NCBI RefSeq assembly: GCF_004379255.2
Contig: NC_056038.1
Coordinates: 12,562,729-12,626,728 of the forward strand
DNA from: Salvia splendens
Taxonomy: Eukaryota; Streptophyta; Magnoliopsida; Lamiales; Lamiaceae
Direction: 5' to 3'
DNA: 64,000 nucleotides
The notes beneath the pieces are model-generated. The model was not told the DNA's origin. It searched no databases and saw only the letters and a list, made by a program, of their open reading frames with translations. A program made the position numbers and the translations under genes. Positions within the stretch are counted from its first letter, which is position 1. Each line of letters begins with the position of its first letter. This document shows, one piece after another, positions 37,000 through 48,514 of this stretch.

Positions 37000-37537
37000 G
37001 AAGCCGACCACGCGTGGGAGGAATACCGGGGTGCGTCTCCCCGATGGAAGTAGAATCCACAACGTGTTCCACGTGAGCTTGTTGCGAGAGTTTGTGGCAG
37101 GGGACGGCGATGTGGACGGGGTGAAACTTCCCCCGGAGTTTGTTGAAGACAGGCCGGTGGTACGGCTGGTAGCAGTGTTGGAGGAACGCGTTAGTTGGCG
37201 TGAGGGTCGTCCAGAAAAACAGTGCCTGGTACAGTGGGAAGATGATGCGTCCACGCCGACGTGGGAGCCGGTTGAGGCGATTGGTAGGCAGTTTCCGGAT
37301 GTCCGCCTTGTGGACAAGGCTTGTCTTAACGGAGGGGGGGTTGATACGGTGTCCCCGATAACGACCGCCGCAACAGACCAGCTCGCCGAACTGGAGGCGG
37401 CAGCGGCAGAGCAGCACGAGTCAGCGCCTCCAGAGCCGCCGCAGAAGGAGAAGGGCCGTGGAGAAGAGTTGGCGACGGCGAAGAGGTCCTTGAGGCCGAG
37501 GGACAAGCTCAAACCGCCAAGCAAGTTCAAGAAGTAG
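37000..37537 (+). pseudogene. Pol C-terminus with chromodomain, reading through the 3' LTR
   Basis: Open in one frame to TAG at 37535-37537. It starts within the integrase C-terminal region (VRLPDGSRIHNVFHVSLL), continues through a linker, a chromodomain-like block (QCLVQWEDDASTPTWEP, then GRQFPDVRLVD) and GGGVDT. It then runs about 195 bases inside the LTR, ending LRPRDKLKPPSKFKK. Chromodomains steer chromovirus integration toward marked chromatin. Without the catalytic domains the fragment is inactive. Confidence 0.8.
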
Positions 37538-37931
37538 CCGTTTGTTTTTATTTCCTTTTGGTTTTTCTTTCCTTTTATGTTTTATTGATTTTTGAACATT
37601 ATTTTATTTACAATTGAGTCGGGCATGATTTATAAGCCCCGTTCGGGTTTTCTTTGCGGTTCTTTCCCGGATGCATTAGGATACGTCGAACCGCCCTAGG
37701 GTCTTTAGTATAAAATAGGGTATTTCATCACACATATTTTTATGAATGAAATATTTTCCCTAAACCTATCTTGTGAAACAAGCTATCATAATTCCGTTTC
37801 TTTGCTGCCGCGTGGAAGACGTCCGCGAATCAGCAAATTTCTCGAACAATTCCGCGTGTTTGACGTGGGAATTGATCTTGGTTCCGTCGAGAAGGAAGAT
37901 CACGGAGCCGTTACGGAGGACGTCCGTAACA
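37342..37931 (+). repeat. 3' LTR of the deleted gypsy element
   Basis: TG...CA borders, preceded by the purine tract ggaggggggg (37331-37340). A perfect 8-bp inverted repeat closes the LTR (37910-37917 with 37923-37930). Confidence 0.85.
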
Positions 37932-38114
37932 AGAAGCCATTGGCCGGAATTTCGCCGGTGGCTGCTCAACTGTTTGTATCAGCAACAATGATTCAGCTCC
38001 GTTTTGCCCAGAAGGTAGTGATGCCAATGACCTCGGTAACGGCTGTTGCCGGACGCCTATTCCTAAAGGTAATTTAATTCGCCTCTCTTACCTACCTTTT
38101 ATACTTTTCAATTA

Positions 38115-38366
38115 CTCCCTCCGTCCCCGATTAAGAGTCACACTTTGACCGGACACGAGTTTTAAGAAATGTAAAGAAAATTTGGTTGAAAAAGCTAGTG
38201 GAACGTGAGACCCACTTTTTTATATTGATTCTATAATAAAATGTGAGTGAAGTGAATTAGTGGAATGTGAGACCTACTTACCATTTATGATAAAAATGAA
38301 GTGTGACTCTTAATTGAGGACGGACCGAAATGGAAAAGTGTGACTCTTAATCGGGGACGGAGGGAG
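38115..38366. mobile_element. Stowaway MITE in intron 1 of WAK D
   Basis: 252 bp between TA dinucleotides. Its ends ctccctccgtccccgattaa and ttaatcggggacggagggag are perfect inverted repeats that extend about 30 bases. Non-coding. It is absent from this position in units A-C. Confidence 0.92.
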
Positions 38367-38993
38367 TATATTCATATATTTTATTTAAACAACACACTGA
38401 CCTCATAACACTTTGTTAATTACTTAAATAAAATTAAATAATATTTATTAATATAACTGCCTAATATTTATTAGTTAATATAACTATATAAGAAATCTGC
38501 TATTTATTAAATAAAAAGTACATAATTTAGAAAGTTTTAATACAACAAAAATGCTATAAAAGAGTGTTACACCGTATCGTTATTTTTCTATTGTAGAATT
38601 TCCATATTATGCATCGTTTTTATTATTAATGTTGAACAATTATTTGTTATATTTGATAGCATATTTAGTTTGATATTAGGTATTGTTAGTTTAAAAAAAA
38701 TACAGTAATTCTTAATATTGAAAAGTAAATACTCACGTGACTTTTTCCAATTATATATATGTAGTATTATGATTAATATTAGTCTAACTAATCACTAAAA
38801 ATGTGTATTATATTAATATAGGTCAGCCCACTAATTAATACTAAGTAACTAAATATTAATAGAATTTAATTAGATTAATTAATAGAATCATCTTCTTCTC
38901 CACTGTTCTTCTCCACGCCGCACTGCACTGTAAGTTTTTCTCTCAGCAATATTTTAATTTCTCTTCCTTCCTTTTTCTTTCTATTTTGATAAA

Positions 38994-39994
38994 GAGTGAA
39001 CTACATAAATGATACAATGATCTTTCACTTTCGCACGTAAATGGTACATGATCTTTATTTTATATCGTTTTTGATACCTATAAATCACATTTTTGGTATC
39101 TGATGCATTTTCACTCCAAAATGCCCTCTAAACAAATACATTTTCTCATTTGTGACATAGAGAATATTTTAGGCATATACAAAACTAGTACCAAAAGTAA
39201 TATTATAATATCTTCTCGCATTCTCCTCACTCTTTAAATTATTATTATTAATCAATATTAATATTATTATTTTGATATTATAAATTAATAATTAATTTTT
39301 TTTTATTTAAATGTACTTAATTATAATTATAATTAACTATTATAATAATATTATTGTTATAATACTAAAAAATAGTAGTAATTAATAAATAATTACAGTA
39401 TAATTATTTAGATTATGAATCATAGTATATTATTATTATTATTATTTTATATGAATTAATAACTAATTAATATAGTCTTAATAAAAATTTAAAATTATGA
39501 ATTGTATTCATAATGATATAAAGAGTTGAATATTTTTAGTTAGATGTTCCAATCCTAAAATGAGTATAAAATAATTTAATAAAAAATATTCAATTGATTA
39601 ATTACTTTAAATAATTAAATTAACTAGGTGTTTTGTTCATCATTTATATTATGAATGCAATTAGATGTATGTATAACACTAAAAAGAAAGAAGAAAAAGA
39701 AGAGAGAAGAAAAAAGAGGAAACATACACTAAGGAGAAAAAAGAAAGAAGAAATGAAGATATAATACTAAAAAAAGAAGAAAATGAAGAAAAAAGAAATA
39801 AGTAAGGGAAAAAAATCACATGTTTGGTACCATTTAATTGAAATTTCCAAAAATATCATCTATAACAAAAAAAATCACATAATTGGTAACTAGGGTTATT
39901 TTTGTCACGTGGTATAAAAAACGATATAAAATAAAGATCATGCACCATTTATGTGCAAAACTAAAAGATCATGTACCATTTATATAGTTCATTC
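38994..39994. mobile_element. Mutator-like MITE in intron 1 of WAK D
   Basis: 1001 bp with perfect 9-bp target duplication tttgataaa (38985-38993 and 39995-40003), the Mutator length. Terminal inverted repeats of about 90 bases start GAGTGAACTACATAAATG and end with the complement of GAATGAACTATATAAATG. The interior is AT-rich with a purine-rich patch (39680-39800) and no coding frame. Units A-C lack it. Confidence 0.88.
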
Positions 39995-40064
39995 TTTGAT
40001 AAATATAAAATGATTTGGATTTGAATGTAATAAATCAAAATCTGAAAAGTGTTTTTGGTATAGA

Positions 40065-40260
40065 TTTAGAGTAAACCTAAAGATATGTATTTTTTCTTCA
40101 AAAACGTATAATATGATTGGTTTTGCAGTACCGAGGTAGTTTTCTACTGCATTTTAGGTTTTGCAGTACTATTGGAGATGGTCTTATAGTACTCCAAAAC
40201 CAATTCCATTTTTGGTTTTTTTAAAAAACATATCTATCTTTAGGTTTACACTAAACCCAG
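40065..40260. repeat. Fold-back MITE-like sequence in intron 1 of WAK D
   Basis: The segment gagtaaacctaaagatatgt (40068-40087) and its near-complement around 40225-40255 (acatatctatctttaggttt) form a hairpin-prone inverted repeat around ggttttgcagtac repeats. No clear target duplication was found. Confidence 0.45.
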
Positions 40261-40803
40261 ACTCAAAAGTTATTCGAAGTTTGTGAATAAAAAAAAGAAC
40301 AACATTGAGAATATTCTTTTAAGTTTGAGTTTGGTTTAGAATTTGAATCGAGAAACAATATTTCTATAGAAAAGTATATTCGGTGAGTTTTACCGTGAAT
40401 GATGATAAAATATGGAGTACTATGGTTTATAAGTGCAGGCTTGTTAGAATGGCACTAGCAGTATCTGATTCGCACCAATTTTGGGGGCGAGGCAGAAAGT
40501 TATTCAACTGCAGCTACGCCTTTCCAGGAGAAAGGGGAAACATAGATCCACGCCTCACCCAACTGAATGATTCAAAGCCTTTACGACGTGAGAGTGAGAA
40601 TTGGTTTAGGAATTATATGCCGCCAGTGTTAATGGATTGGAGAATCGGAGGCGAGAGTTGCAGCCGCGCACAACAGAGTCGTTCAACTTACGTGTGTGCA
40701 GATAATAGCGAATGTGTTGATTTTGGTTCTGATGCTCATGGCTACAATTGCCGCTGCTTTCAAGGATTTCAAGGAAACCCTTACCTGCCCTACGGATGTC
40801 AAG

Positions 40804-41951
40804 GTTGGTGCGTCATTTTTCGCTGATGAATAAAGTAAAAGATATAAATTATAATTGAATATTTTAATGATTTTCTAAATAAGTGAGAGCTCATCTTGAT
40901 TGGTATGGGTAAAGCGAGTCATCTTCTGTGGGACGAAGAGAGTATTATTTGGTACAAAACAAAATATTTTATTGCATATTATTTTTAATTATGTAGATAT
41001 TTCTTAATTTTTAAAATTTAGACTAATACTCCCTCCCTCCCCGTCCCATAGAAATAAGTCATATTTTCTTTTTCGTCCATCCCATACAAATAGTCCATAT
41101 CAATTTATGGTAATCTTTTTCTCCTTCCCATTTACTTAATTATTTATGGACCCCACTATCTACTACACAATTTCAACTATTTTTTCTCCTTTTATCTTAC
41201 TTTAACAATTATGCATTAAAACTCGTGTTGATATTAAATGGTCTATTTCTATGGGGCAGAGTGAGTATAAAAATAAATTAATGGTTCATGCATCACGAAC
41301 GTTACACTAGTATGCATTATAGAGAAGTTGTAAACTAGGCATCTTACGGTTGTAAATACACGACTCATACAACATGCTTCACCTTTATTTCTATTTAATA
41401 CAAAAATTATAAAAAATATTCATTCGTGTTTCATTTTAGTACATTCCATTATTTTTGTTTGGATGTCGTCAACTCTTTATTCATGTGGAATACAAAATAT
41501 TGCATCATTGTTTCATATCAATACAAAAGGTTTTATCAATATTTTATATTGGTTAAAAAAAATTCATCATGGTTTCATGTTTTTGACCCACGTAGGTAAA
41601 GAGTTAACGATGTTCAAACACATGACATAATGTATTGAATTTAAATGCAAATGAAAATTTAGAACATCGGGCCTAAACTGTTCGTAAACTCAATTTTTCG
41701 TAGCAATTGACAAATAATTAGGATCCATTTACAGAGTAGATAACTCCATAACATATAAGAGAGTTATCTAACCTAATATATGTGTTCTTATCATATTTTG
41801 TCTTATCTCAACTTTCCTATTAAACTTAAAAAGACTTATAGAATCCACCTACACACTTCATATACCTAGTAGCATTATTATGCTTGTCAAAAAAATGCAT
41901 CGTACAAATAATATACTTCCTATGTCCGTGAATATGCATCGTACAAATGCA
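40804..41951. other. Intron 2 remnant of WAK D
   Basis: Aligned with unit C intron 2 from its start to about 41900, then joined directly to kinase exon sequence. Near the join gcatcgtacaaat occurs twice (about 41897 and 41937), a short direct repeat that may mark the deletion junction. Bases 41486-42087 are repeated at 47345-47946. Confidence 0.6.
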
Positions 41952-42087
41952 TTGTTGCTTGGCGTTTGAGGTTCCTCTCCTCGTATACGAGTATGTGCCT
42001 AATGGGACACTTTTTGATCTCATTCATCAATCACAACTTCCAATCTCATGGAACATGCGCATAAAAATTGCGGCCGATATAGCAGGT
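41486..42087 (+). repeat. Direct repeat of WAK D flank, left copy
   Basis: 602 bases of WAK D intron 2 and kinase piece 1 that recur at 47345-47946. Each copy is followed directly by a gypsy LTR. Confidence 0.9.
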
Positions 42088-42656
42088 TGATACGACTGCC
42101 CATGCAGCAGACGACCCAGCCATCGATGAGGAACCAAGAGCTGTTGCGGAGACACCGTCGCAGCAGCAAAGGGGGACGGAAGACGCAGCGGAGACGAGAA
42201 CCTTGAGGCCGCGGGATCGACTCAAACCGCCGAGGAAGTACACGGCTTAAGTCTAGGACGCATAGGAGTCTTTTGATTTTATTTATCTTATTTTATATTT
42301 TTGTTTATTCTATTTTAGGATTATTTTTGTTATTGTTTTTTTTTCTATTTTGAGTTCGGGTTTTCTTAGTTGGTTCTTTCCCGAACGTATTAGGATTAGG
42401 TCGAACCAACCCTAGGGTTTTAGTATAAATAGAGCCTTTTGTCATCAAACGATCTATCTATGAAATAAAAACATACTTTGGCTCAATAGCTTTTGCATCA
42501 AGAAACTTATCCCTAAGCTGTCGACGAGAATTCTCGCGCACCGGCTGCCCCATTCTGCCGTCTAAGTCACGACCCGACACCGGGCGCTCGACGAAAGACG
42601 ACAGCTCGTTTCTTGAACTGCTTGGAAATCGACGTTAAGGAATTCATTCCTTAACA
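42088..42656 (+). repeat. 5' LTR of the WAK D gypsy element
   Basis: Encodes a pol tail in its first 160 bases (TLRPRDRLKPPRKYTA, stop at 42247-42249). A tataaatag box sits at 42424-42432. The LTR ends in a perfect 10-bp inverted repeat, GTTAAGGAAT with ATTCCTTAAC (42634-42655). The primer-site-like ACTGGTGCTTC follows. Confidence 0.9.
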
Positions 42657-42681
42657 ACTGGTGCTTCATTGCGTACTCATT

Positions 42682-45600
42682 ATGTCTGGATTGGATGATC
42701 ATATACCGCCGCCGGGACTCCTCACCGGTGGCAACTCACAGTTGGTGTTGGGCGGTGTCTCACGCCGCACATCGACAAGCGCAGCGCGCGGCGACGATCA
42801 GCCGCGAATTCCGCGGCGGGAAGTTCCAGCAACCGAGGAGCCGCCTTCGGACGCGAATGGCACGGTGGTAGTCTCCTCCGCCGGCCTGGACAAAATTCTG
42901 GCTCGCTTAGACCGATTAGAGTGCACGATGAACTCGACAAGTCGGCGAGGCGACAAGATGGAGGGGACGCGTGATCTTGAGCCTGATCTCCCCTATCTCT
43001 CGGAGGAACAGGAAGACGAGGGGTATCCCTCTCCGCGCGACGCTTGGGAGATGGACGACGAGGTCCCCCGGCCTTTCAACCACGGTCGCCGAGGCCGTGG
43101 AGGGGATATCCGTCACCGACGAGGCGCAACCCGCGCACTGTATGGCCGCGAAGGCCGTTTCCCGCAGCATGGCGCGTACCATGATCGCCCCGAGCCCCGG
43201 CATCGCACGTGTTGGGATAGGCCGCGAGACCGACCCTTGGGGGATGTTGATCGGGGGTTCCGTCACCCGACATCGTGGGACTCACCTATACCACGACAGG
43301 ACTATGGGACACACAGGGCGGAGAGACCCAAGGAGCTTTCGATGAAGGCTCCCCACTTTGACGGAGCAGACGCTAGGAATTGGATTTCGAGGGTCGAGTA
43401 TTACTTCGACCACTTGGGGATGGCCGATTCTGAGCGCTTACACTATGTAGTCATGCTTTTTCGGCCACCGGCAGCCGAATGGATATTCAATTACCGCGAA
43501 AATAACCCGGTGGTGACGTGGAGGGAATTCTTGGAGGATGTACGCCACAGGTTTGATCCGCAAAGCTTTCGCAATAGCATTGGCCCTCTATCAAAATTGG
43601 TGCAGACGGGTTCGGTTTTGGAGTATCACGACGCCTTTGAGCGTTATCTTAGTCAGGTGAAGGGTCTGTCCGACGAGGCTCTAATCCCAATCTTCATCAC
43701 GGGCCTCAAGGAACCCATCCAGGAGAAGGTAGAATTGAAGGAACCGCGCTCTTTGGCAGAGGCAATGGCGTTAGCCTTACGGCTGGCAGCATCGCACAAC
43801 GAACGCCAAGACCAGTCAGGGCGCGGGCGGTGGAGCAACCGCGACACACGCGGTTCAGGTTTCACCCAGCCACAACCTAGCGCTCAACCAGACGCGACAG
43901 CGAAAGAGGCCCCGAGAACGTCTTTTCGGCCTATTCGGGTCTCGAACGCAGAAAAGGCGGATCGCGCGCGGAAGGGCCTATGTTACCACTGTCCGGAGAA
44001 ATGGACTCCCGGCCATGTATGTAAACAGAAAATATTATCATACGTGGGCGAGGATGAGGGGGACATTAGCATTGAAGGGTCCGACAGCGCGGGGGGAAGG
44101 GGAAACGATTATCACAGCGGACCTATCACACCTTCACGCACTGGCAGGGGGAACTAGAGGTCGCCCGTTTAATGTTGTTGGGACCATTGGCACGACGACC
44201 GTGAGTATACTCATTGATACAGGAAGTACGCACGACTTCCTTCATCCCCGGGTAGCTAAGCAGTTACAGTTATCCTTGACCCCTATTCGACCCTTCCGCG
44301 TATACGTGGGGAACGGGGCATCGCTGGTATGCTCGCACATCGCGCGGAAAACCAAGCTCTCCGTTCAAGGAGTGGAGTTCCTTATCGATCTGCACATTAT
44401 GGAAATTCACGGCCCCGACATTGTGCTAGGAATGGAGTGGCTCGAATCACTGGGCAAAATCTCAGCCGATTTTGTAGGCAAGACGTTGGAGTTCAGTAGG
44501 AACGGGGTCAGGATGACCCTACACGGCGTTCTCCCTTCACCACGCCTTATATCCCTGCAATCCTTGGCATCGCTTACGGCCCGGTCATCAACCCACGAGT
44601 TCTATGAGATTATTCGGATTGACGCCGATGACGAGCGCACCCAGGCTCCGCCCGAGGAAGAATTTCCTATGGATACCCATCCCGAGGTACGGCGCGTTTT
44701 GGACCAATTCAGGCAGGTCTTCGCGATGCCGACAGGCATACCACCGCGTCGCGAGTTCGATCATCGCATCCACCTGCTCCCGGGGTCTAAGCCAATCAAT
44801 GTGAGACCCTACAGGTACCCCTATTTTCAGAAAACCGAGATCGAGCGGCAGGTACGGGAAATGCTCGAGCAGGGACTTATCCAGCGGAGCCACAGCCCGT
44901 TCTCCTCACCGGTCCTTCTCATTCGGAAGAAGGACGGGACGTTCAGGTTCTGCATTGACTACAGAGCCCTCAACATGGCGACAATACCAGATCACTTCCC
45001 CATTCCGACAGCAGATGAACTTTTTGACGAGCTCGGGAGGGCGAAATTTTTTACTAAATTAGACCTGCGCTCGGGCTACCATCAAATCCGCATGCACGAC
45101 GCGGATGTATTCAAGACAGCCTTCAGGACACACGACGGTCATTTCGAGTTCTTGGTTATGCCTTTTGGCCTTACCAATGCCCCATCCACGTTTCATGCTG
45201 CAATGAATAGTATTTTTCAGCCTTTGCTCAGGAAGTGTGTCATCAGTTTTCTTCGACGACATTCTTGTCTACAGCCCGACACTAGAAGAGCATTGCTCTC
45301 ATTTGACAGAGGTGCTAGAGTTGCTACAGTCGCACAAATTCTTTGTAAAGATGTCTAAATGCTCGTTTTGCGGCACGACAGTGGAGTATCTGGGCCACTT
45401 GGTGTCAGACGGGGTTCTCAAAGCCGATCCATCAAAAATTGTCGCCATGACTTCTTGGCCCCTCCCTAAAAAGGTCAAGCAGCTGCGCGGTTTCTTAGGA
45501 TTGACAGGGTACTATCGTCGGTTCGTGGCTAATTACGCCATGATCGCAGCCCCACTCACCGACCTGCTCAAAAAGGAGGCCTTCGTCTGGTCTTCAGCAG

Positions 45601-47344
45601 CCGAGGCGGCATTCACGGCCCTCAAGCAGGCGATGACTACGGCTCCCGTCCTAAGCCTCCCTAATTTCGACAAACAATTCTGCGTGGAAACAGACGCCTC
45701 CGACATTGGCATCGGGGCGGTCCTAATCCAAGATAAACACCCGATCGCGTTCTTCAGCAAGAAATTAGGTCCGCGTCGCCGCGTGGCCTCGACGTATCAC
45801 AAGGAACTATATGCGATAGTGGAAGCAGTGCAAAAATGGCGCCAGTACCTTCTTGGCCGCGAGTTCATCATTCGCAGTGATCAAAAGAGTTTGAAGGATC
45901 TCCTACAACAGGTGGTCCAAACCCCGGATCAGCACTTTTACGTGCGCAAATTGATGGGATACAAGTTCAGCATTGAATATAAGAAGGGCAGCACGAATAA
46001 GGCTGCTGATGCATTATCCCGTCGAGACGACGACCGCGACACTACCGTCGGCGCACCTTCCGCAACGGCCCACACGCATACCGAGGCCGTCGACGGGCCT
46101 CCAGCGGGGGACGCGGCTTTCTTCGCATCGGTCGCCCAGCCGGTGCCAAAGATATTTGAATTGTTGCGTGAGGAAGCAGCGGCATTACCCGACATCCGTG
46201 AATTGATCGACCAGATTGCGACGGGCAAGGCTCCACCGCACTTCTCATTTGTCGACGGCCTTGTTTATTTCAAGCGTCGGGTCCTCCTAAGCATTCACTC
46301 CAAACTCAAAAAGCCACTCTTGAAAGAACATCACTGCACACCTCTCGCGGGCCATCCGGGGCACGAAAGAACTTTTCGCTTACTGTCTGCAGGATTTTAC
46401 TGGCCTAATATGCGCAAGGATGTTAAGAAATTCGTCGAAGCCTGCGCCGTGTGTCAATCGACAAAATACTCCACTCAAAAACCGGCCGGACTCTTGCAGC
46501 CCCTACCGATTCCCTCGCAAGTATGGGAAGACGTGTCCATGGATTTCATTACGGGCCTTCCATCCTCTAGAGGTTACACATCAATCATGGTAGTAGTAGA
46601 TCGCCTGTCCAAATATGCGCACTTTGCCCCTTTGCCTACCAAGTTTGATGCGCTACGGGTGGCCCATTTATTTGTCAACACGGTGGTCAGACATCATGGC
46701 TTTCCGAAGACGCTGGTCTCGGATAGAGACTCGGTTTTTCTGAACGCGACATGGGAAGAAATGTTGCGCCTCAGCGGCACCAAACTCCATTTTTCCACGG
46801 CCTACCACCCCCAGTCAGATGGTCAAACGGAGGTACGGAACCGTGGTTTGGAGCAATATCTGCGAGCGTTTGCGGCTGATCGGCCTTCGACATGGTGCAA
46901 TCTGCTTCCGTGGGCCGAGTTATCCCTTAACTGTTTGCCACCACGCCGCGTTGGGGACTTCACCCTTCAAAGCACTGTATGGCCGCGATCCCCCACTCTT
47001 AGTGGCATCACCGCCGTCAGCAAAGACTCCCCCGAAGGTGGCAGAATTGATTAGACAACGTGGGACCCTCCTTCGTGAGCTACGTGATAATCTCGCCCGC
47101 GCCCAACAGAGAATGCGGGATTCCGCCAATAAGCACCGGCGACATGTGGAGTTCGAGGTGGGTGATTTAGTGTGGTTGAAACTTCAGCCCTATCGCCAAC
47201 ACTCGGTGGCCAGGCCGCTGTCGGCTAAATTGGCAAGACGTTACTATGGGCCGTTTGAGGTCTTGGAACGGATAGGGCCAGTGGCGTACCGCCTGCGCCT
47301 TCCGGAAGGGAGCCGCATCCATGACGTCTTTCACGTAAGTCTTC
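42682..47344 (+). pseudogene. Gag-pol polyprotein of the gypsy element, three frameshifts, truncated
   Basis: The start ATG is 42682 (MSGLDDHIPPPG). In order: gag capsid-like domain (about 43345-43800, APHFDGADARNWISRVEYYF), zinc knuckle CYHCPEKWTPGHVC (43981-44022), protease ILIDTGSTHDFLHP (44209-44250), reverse transcriptase (FRFCIDYRALN, KLDLRSGYHQIRM, FFDDILVYS), RNase H (ETDASDIGIGAVLIQD), integrase zinc region (HHCC: GHPGHERTFR to CAVCQS), integrase core (MDFITGLPSS, SDRDSVF, YHPQSDGQTE) and C-terminal VAYRLRLPEGSRIHDVFHVS. Each frame change, near 44090, 45240 and 46935, fits one extra base. Codons beyond 47344 are host sequence. Whether the single-base shifts are biological or sequencing errors is open; the missing chromodomain disables it either way. 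Confidence 0.9.
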
Positions 47345-47946
47345 TGGAATACAAAATATTGCATCATTGTTTCATATCAATACAAAAGGTTTTATCAATA
47401 TTTTATATTGGTTAAAAAAAATTCATCATGGTTTCATGTTTTTGACCCACGTAGGTAAAGAGTTAACGATGTTCAAACACATGACATAATGTATTGAATT
47501 TAAATGCAAATGAAAATTTAGAACATCGGGCCTAAACTGTTCGTAAACTCAATTTTTCGTAGCAATTGACAAATAATTAGGATCCATTTACAGAGTAGAT
47601 AACTCCATAACATATAAGAGAGTTATCTAACCTAATATATGTGTTCTTATCATATTTTGTCTTATCTCAACTTTCCTATTAAACTTAAAAAGACTTATAG
47701 AATCCACCTACACACTTCATATACCTAGTAGCATTATTATGCTTGTCAAAAAAATGCATCGTACAAATAATATACTTCCTATGTCCGTGAATATGCATCG
47801 TACAAATGCATTGTTGCTTGGCGTTTGAGGTTCCTCTCCTCGTATACGAGTATGTGCCTAATGGGACACTTTTTGATCTCATTCATCAATCACAACTTCC
47901 AATCTCATGGAACATGCGCATAAAAATTGCGGCCGATATAGCAGGT
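47345..47946 (+). repeat. Direct repeat of WAK D flank, right copy, inside the gypsy element
   Basis: Second copy of 41486-42087, lying between truncated integrase sequence and the 3' LTR. The join at 47345 shares tgga with the host start of the repeat, a short microhomology. Confidence 0.9.
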
Positions 47947-48514
47947 TGATACGACTGCCCATGCAGCAGACGACCCAGCCATCGATGAGGAACCAAGAGC
48001 TGTTGCGGAGACACCGTCGCAGCAGCAAAGGGGGACGGAAGACGCAGCGGAGACGAGAACCTTGAGGCCGCGGGATCGACTCAAACCGCCGAGGAAGTAC
48101 ACGGCTTAAGTCTAGGACGCATAGGAGTCTTTTGATTTTATTTATCTTATTTTATATTTTTGTTTATTCTATTTTAGGATTATTTTGTTATTGTTTTTTT
48201 TTCTATTTTGAGTTCGGGTTTTCTTAGTTGGTTCTTTCCCGAACGTATTAGGATTAGGTCGAACCAACCCTAGGGTTTTAGTATAAATAGAGCCTTTTGT
48301 CATCAAACGATCTATCTATGAAATAAAAACATACTTTGGCTCAATAGCTTTTGCATCAAGAAACTTATCCCTAAGCTGTCGACGAGAATTCTCGCGCACC
48401 GGCTGCCCCATTCTGCCGTCTAAGTCACGACCCGACACCGGGCGCTCGACGAAAGACGACAGCTCGTTTCTTGAACTGCTTGGAAATCGACGTTAAGGAA
48501 TTCATTCCTTAACA
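47947..48514 (+). repeat. 3' LTR of the WAK D gypsy element
   Basis: 568 bp, matching 42088-42656 except for one T fewer (attattttgtt). Followed by the target duplication caggt and the continuing WAK kinase exon. Confidence 0.9.

Larger units (their letters stand above)
36338..37931 (+). mobile_element. Internally deleted Ty3/gypsy chromovirus
   Basis: The 3' LTR is 37342-37931 (TGATACGG to CGTAACA, 590 bp). The 5' LTR is 36338-36727, lacking about its first 200 bases. After it comes the primer-site-like TCTGGTGCTTTCATC. Inside remain a gag start and a chromodomain pol end; protease, reverse transcriptase and integrase are deleted. The left border abuts the copia fragment, so no target duplication can be checked. 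The right border enters WAK paralogue D. Confidence 0.85.
42088..48514 (+). mobile_element. Ty3/gypsy chromovirus inserted in the WAK D kinase exon, rearranged
   Basis: The element begins TGATACGACTGCC at 42088 and ends CCTTAACA at 48514, with target duplication caggt on both sides (42083-42087 and 48515-48519). LTRs are 42088-42656 (569 bp) and 47947-48514 (568 bp, one base fewer in a T run), so insertion is recent. Gag, protease, reverse transcriptase, RNase H and integrase are present. The pol end, chromodomain and purine tract are missing: at 47345 the sequence jumps to a second copy of the host flank before the 3' LTR. Confidence 0.9.
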
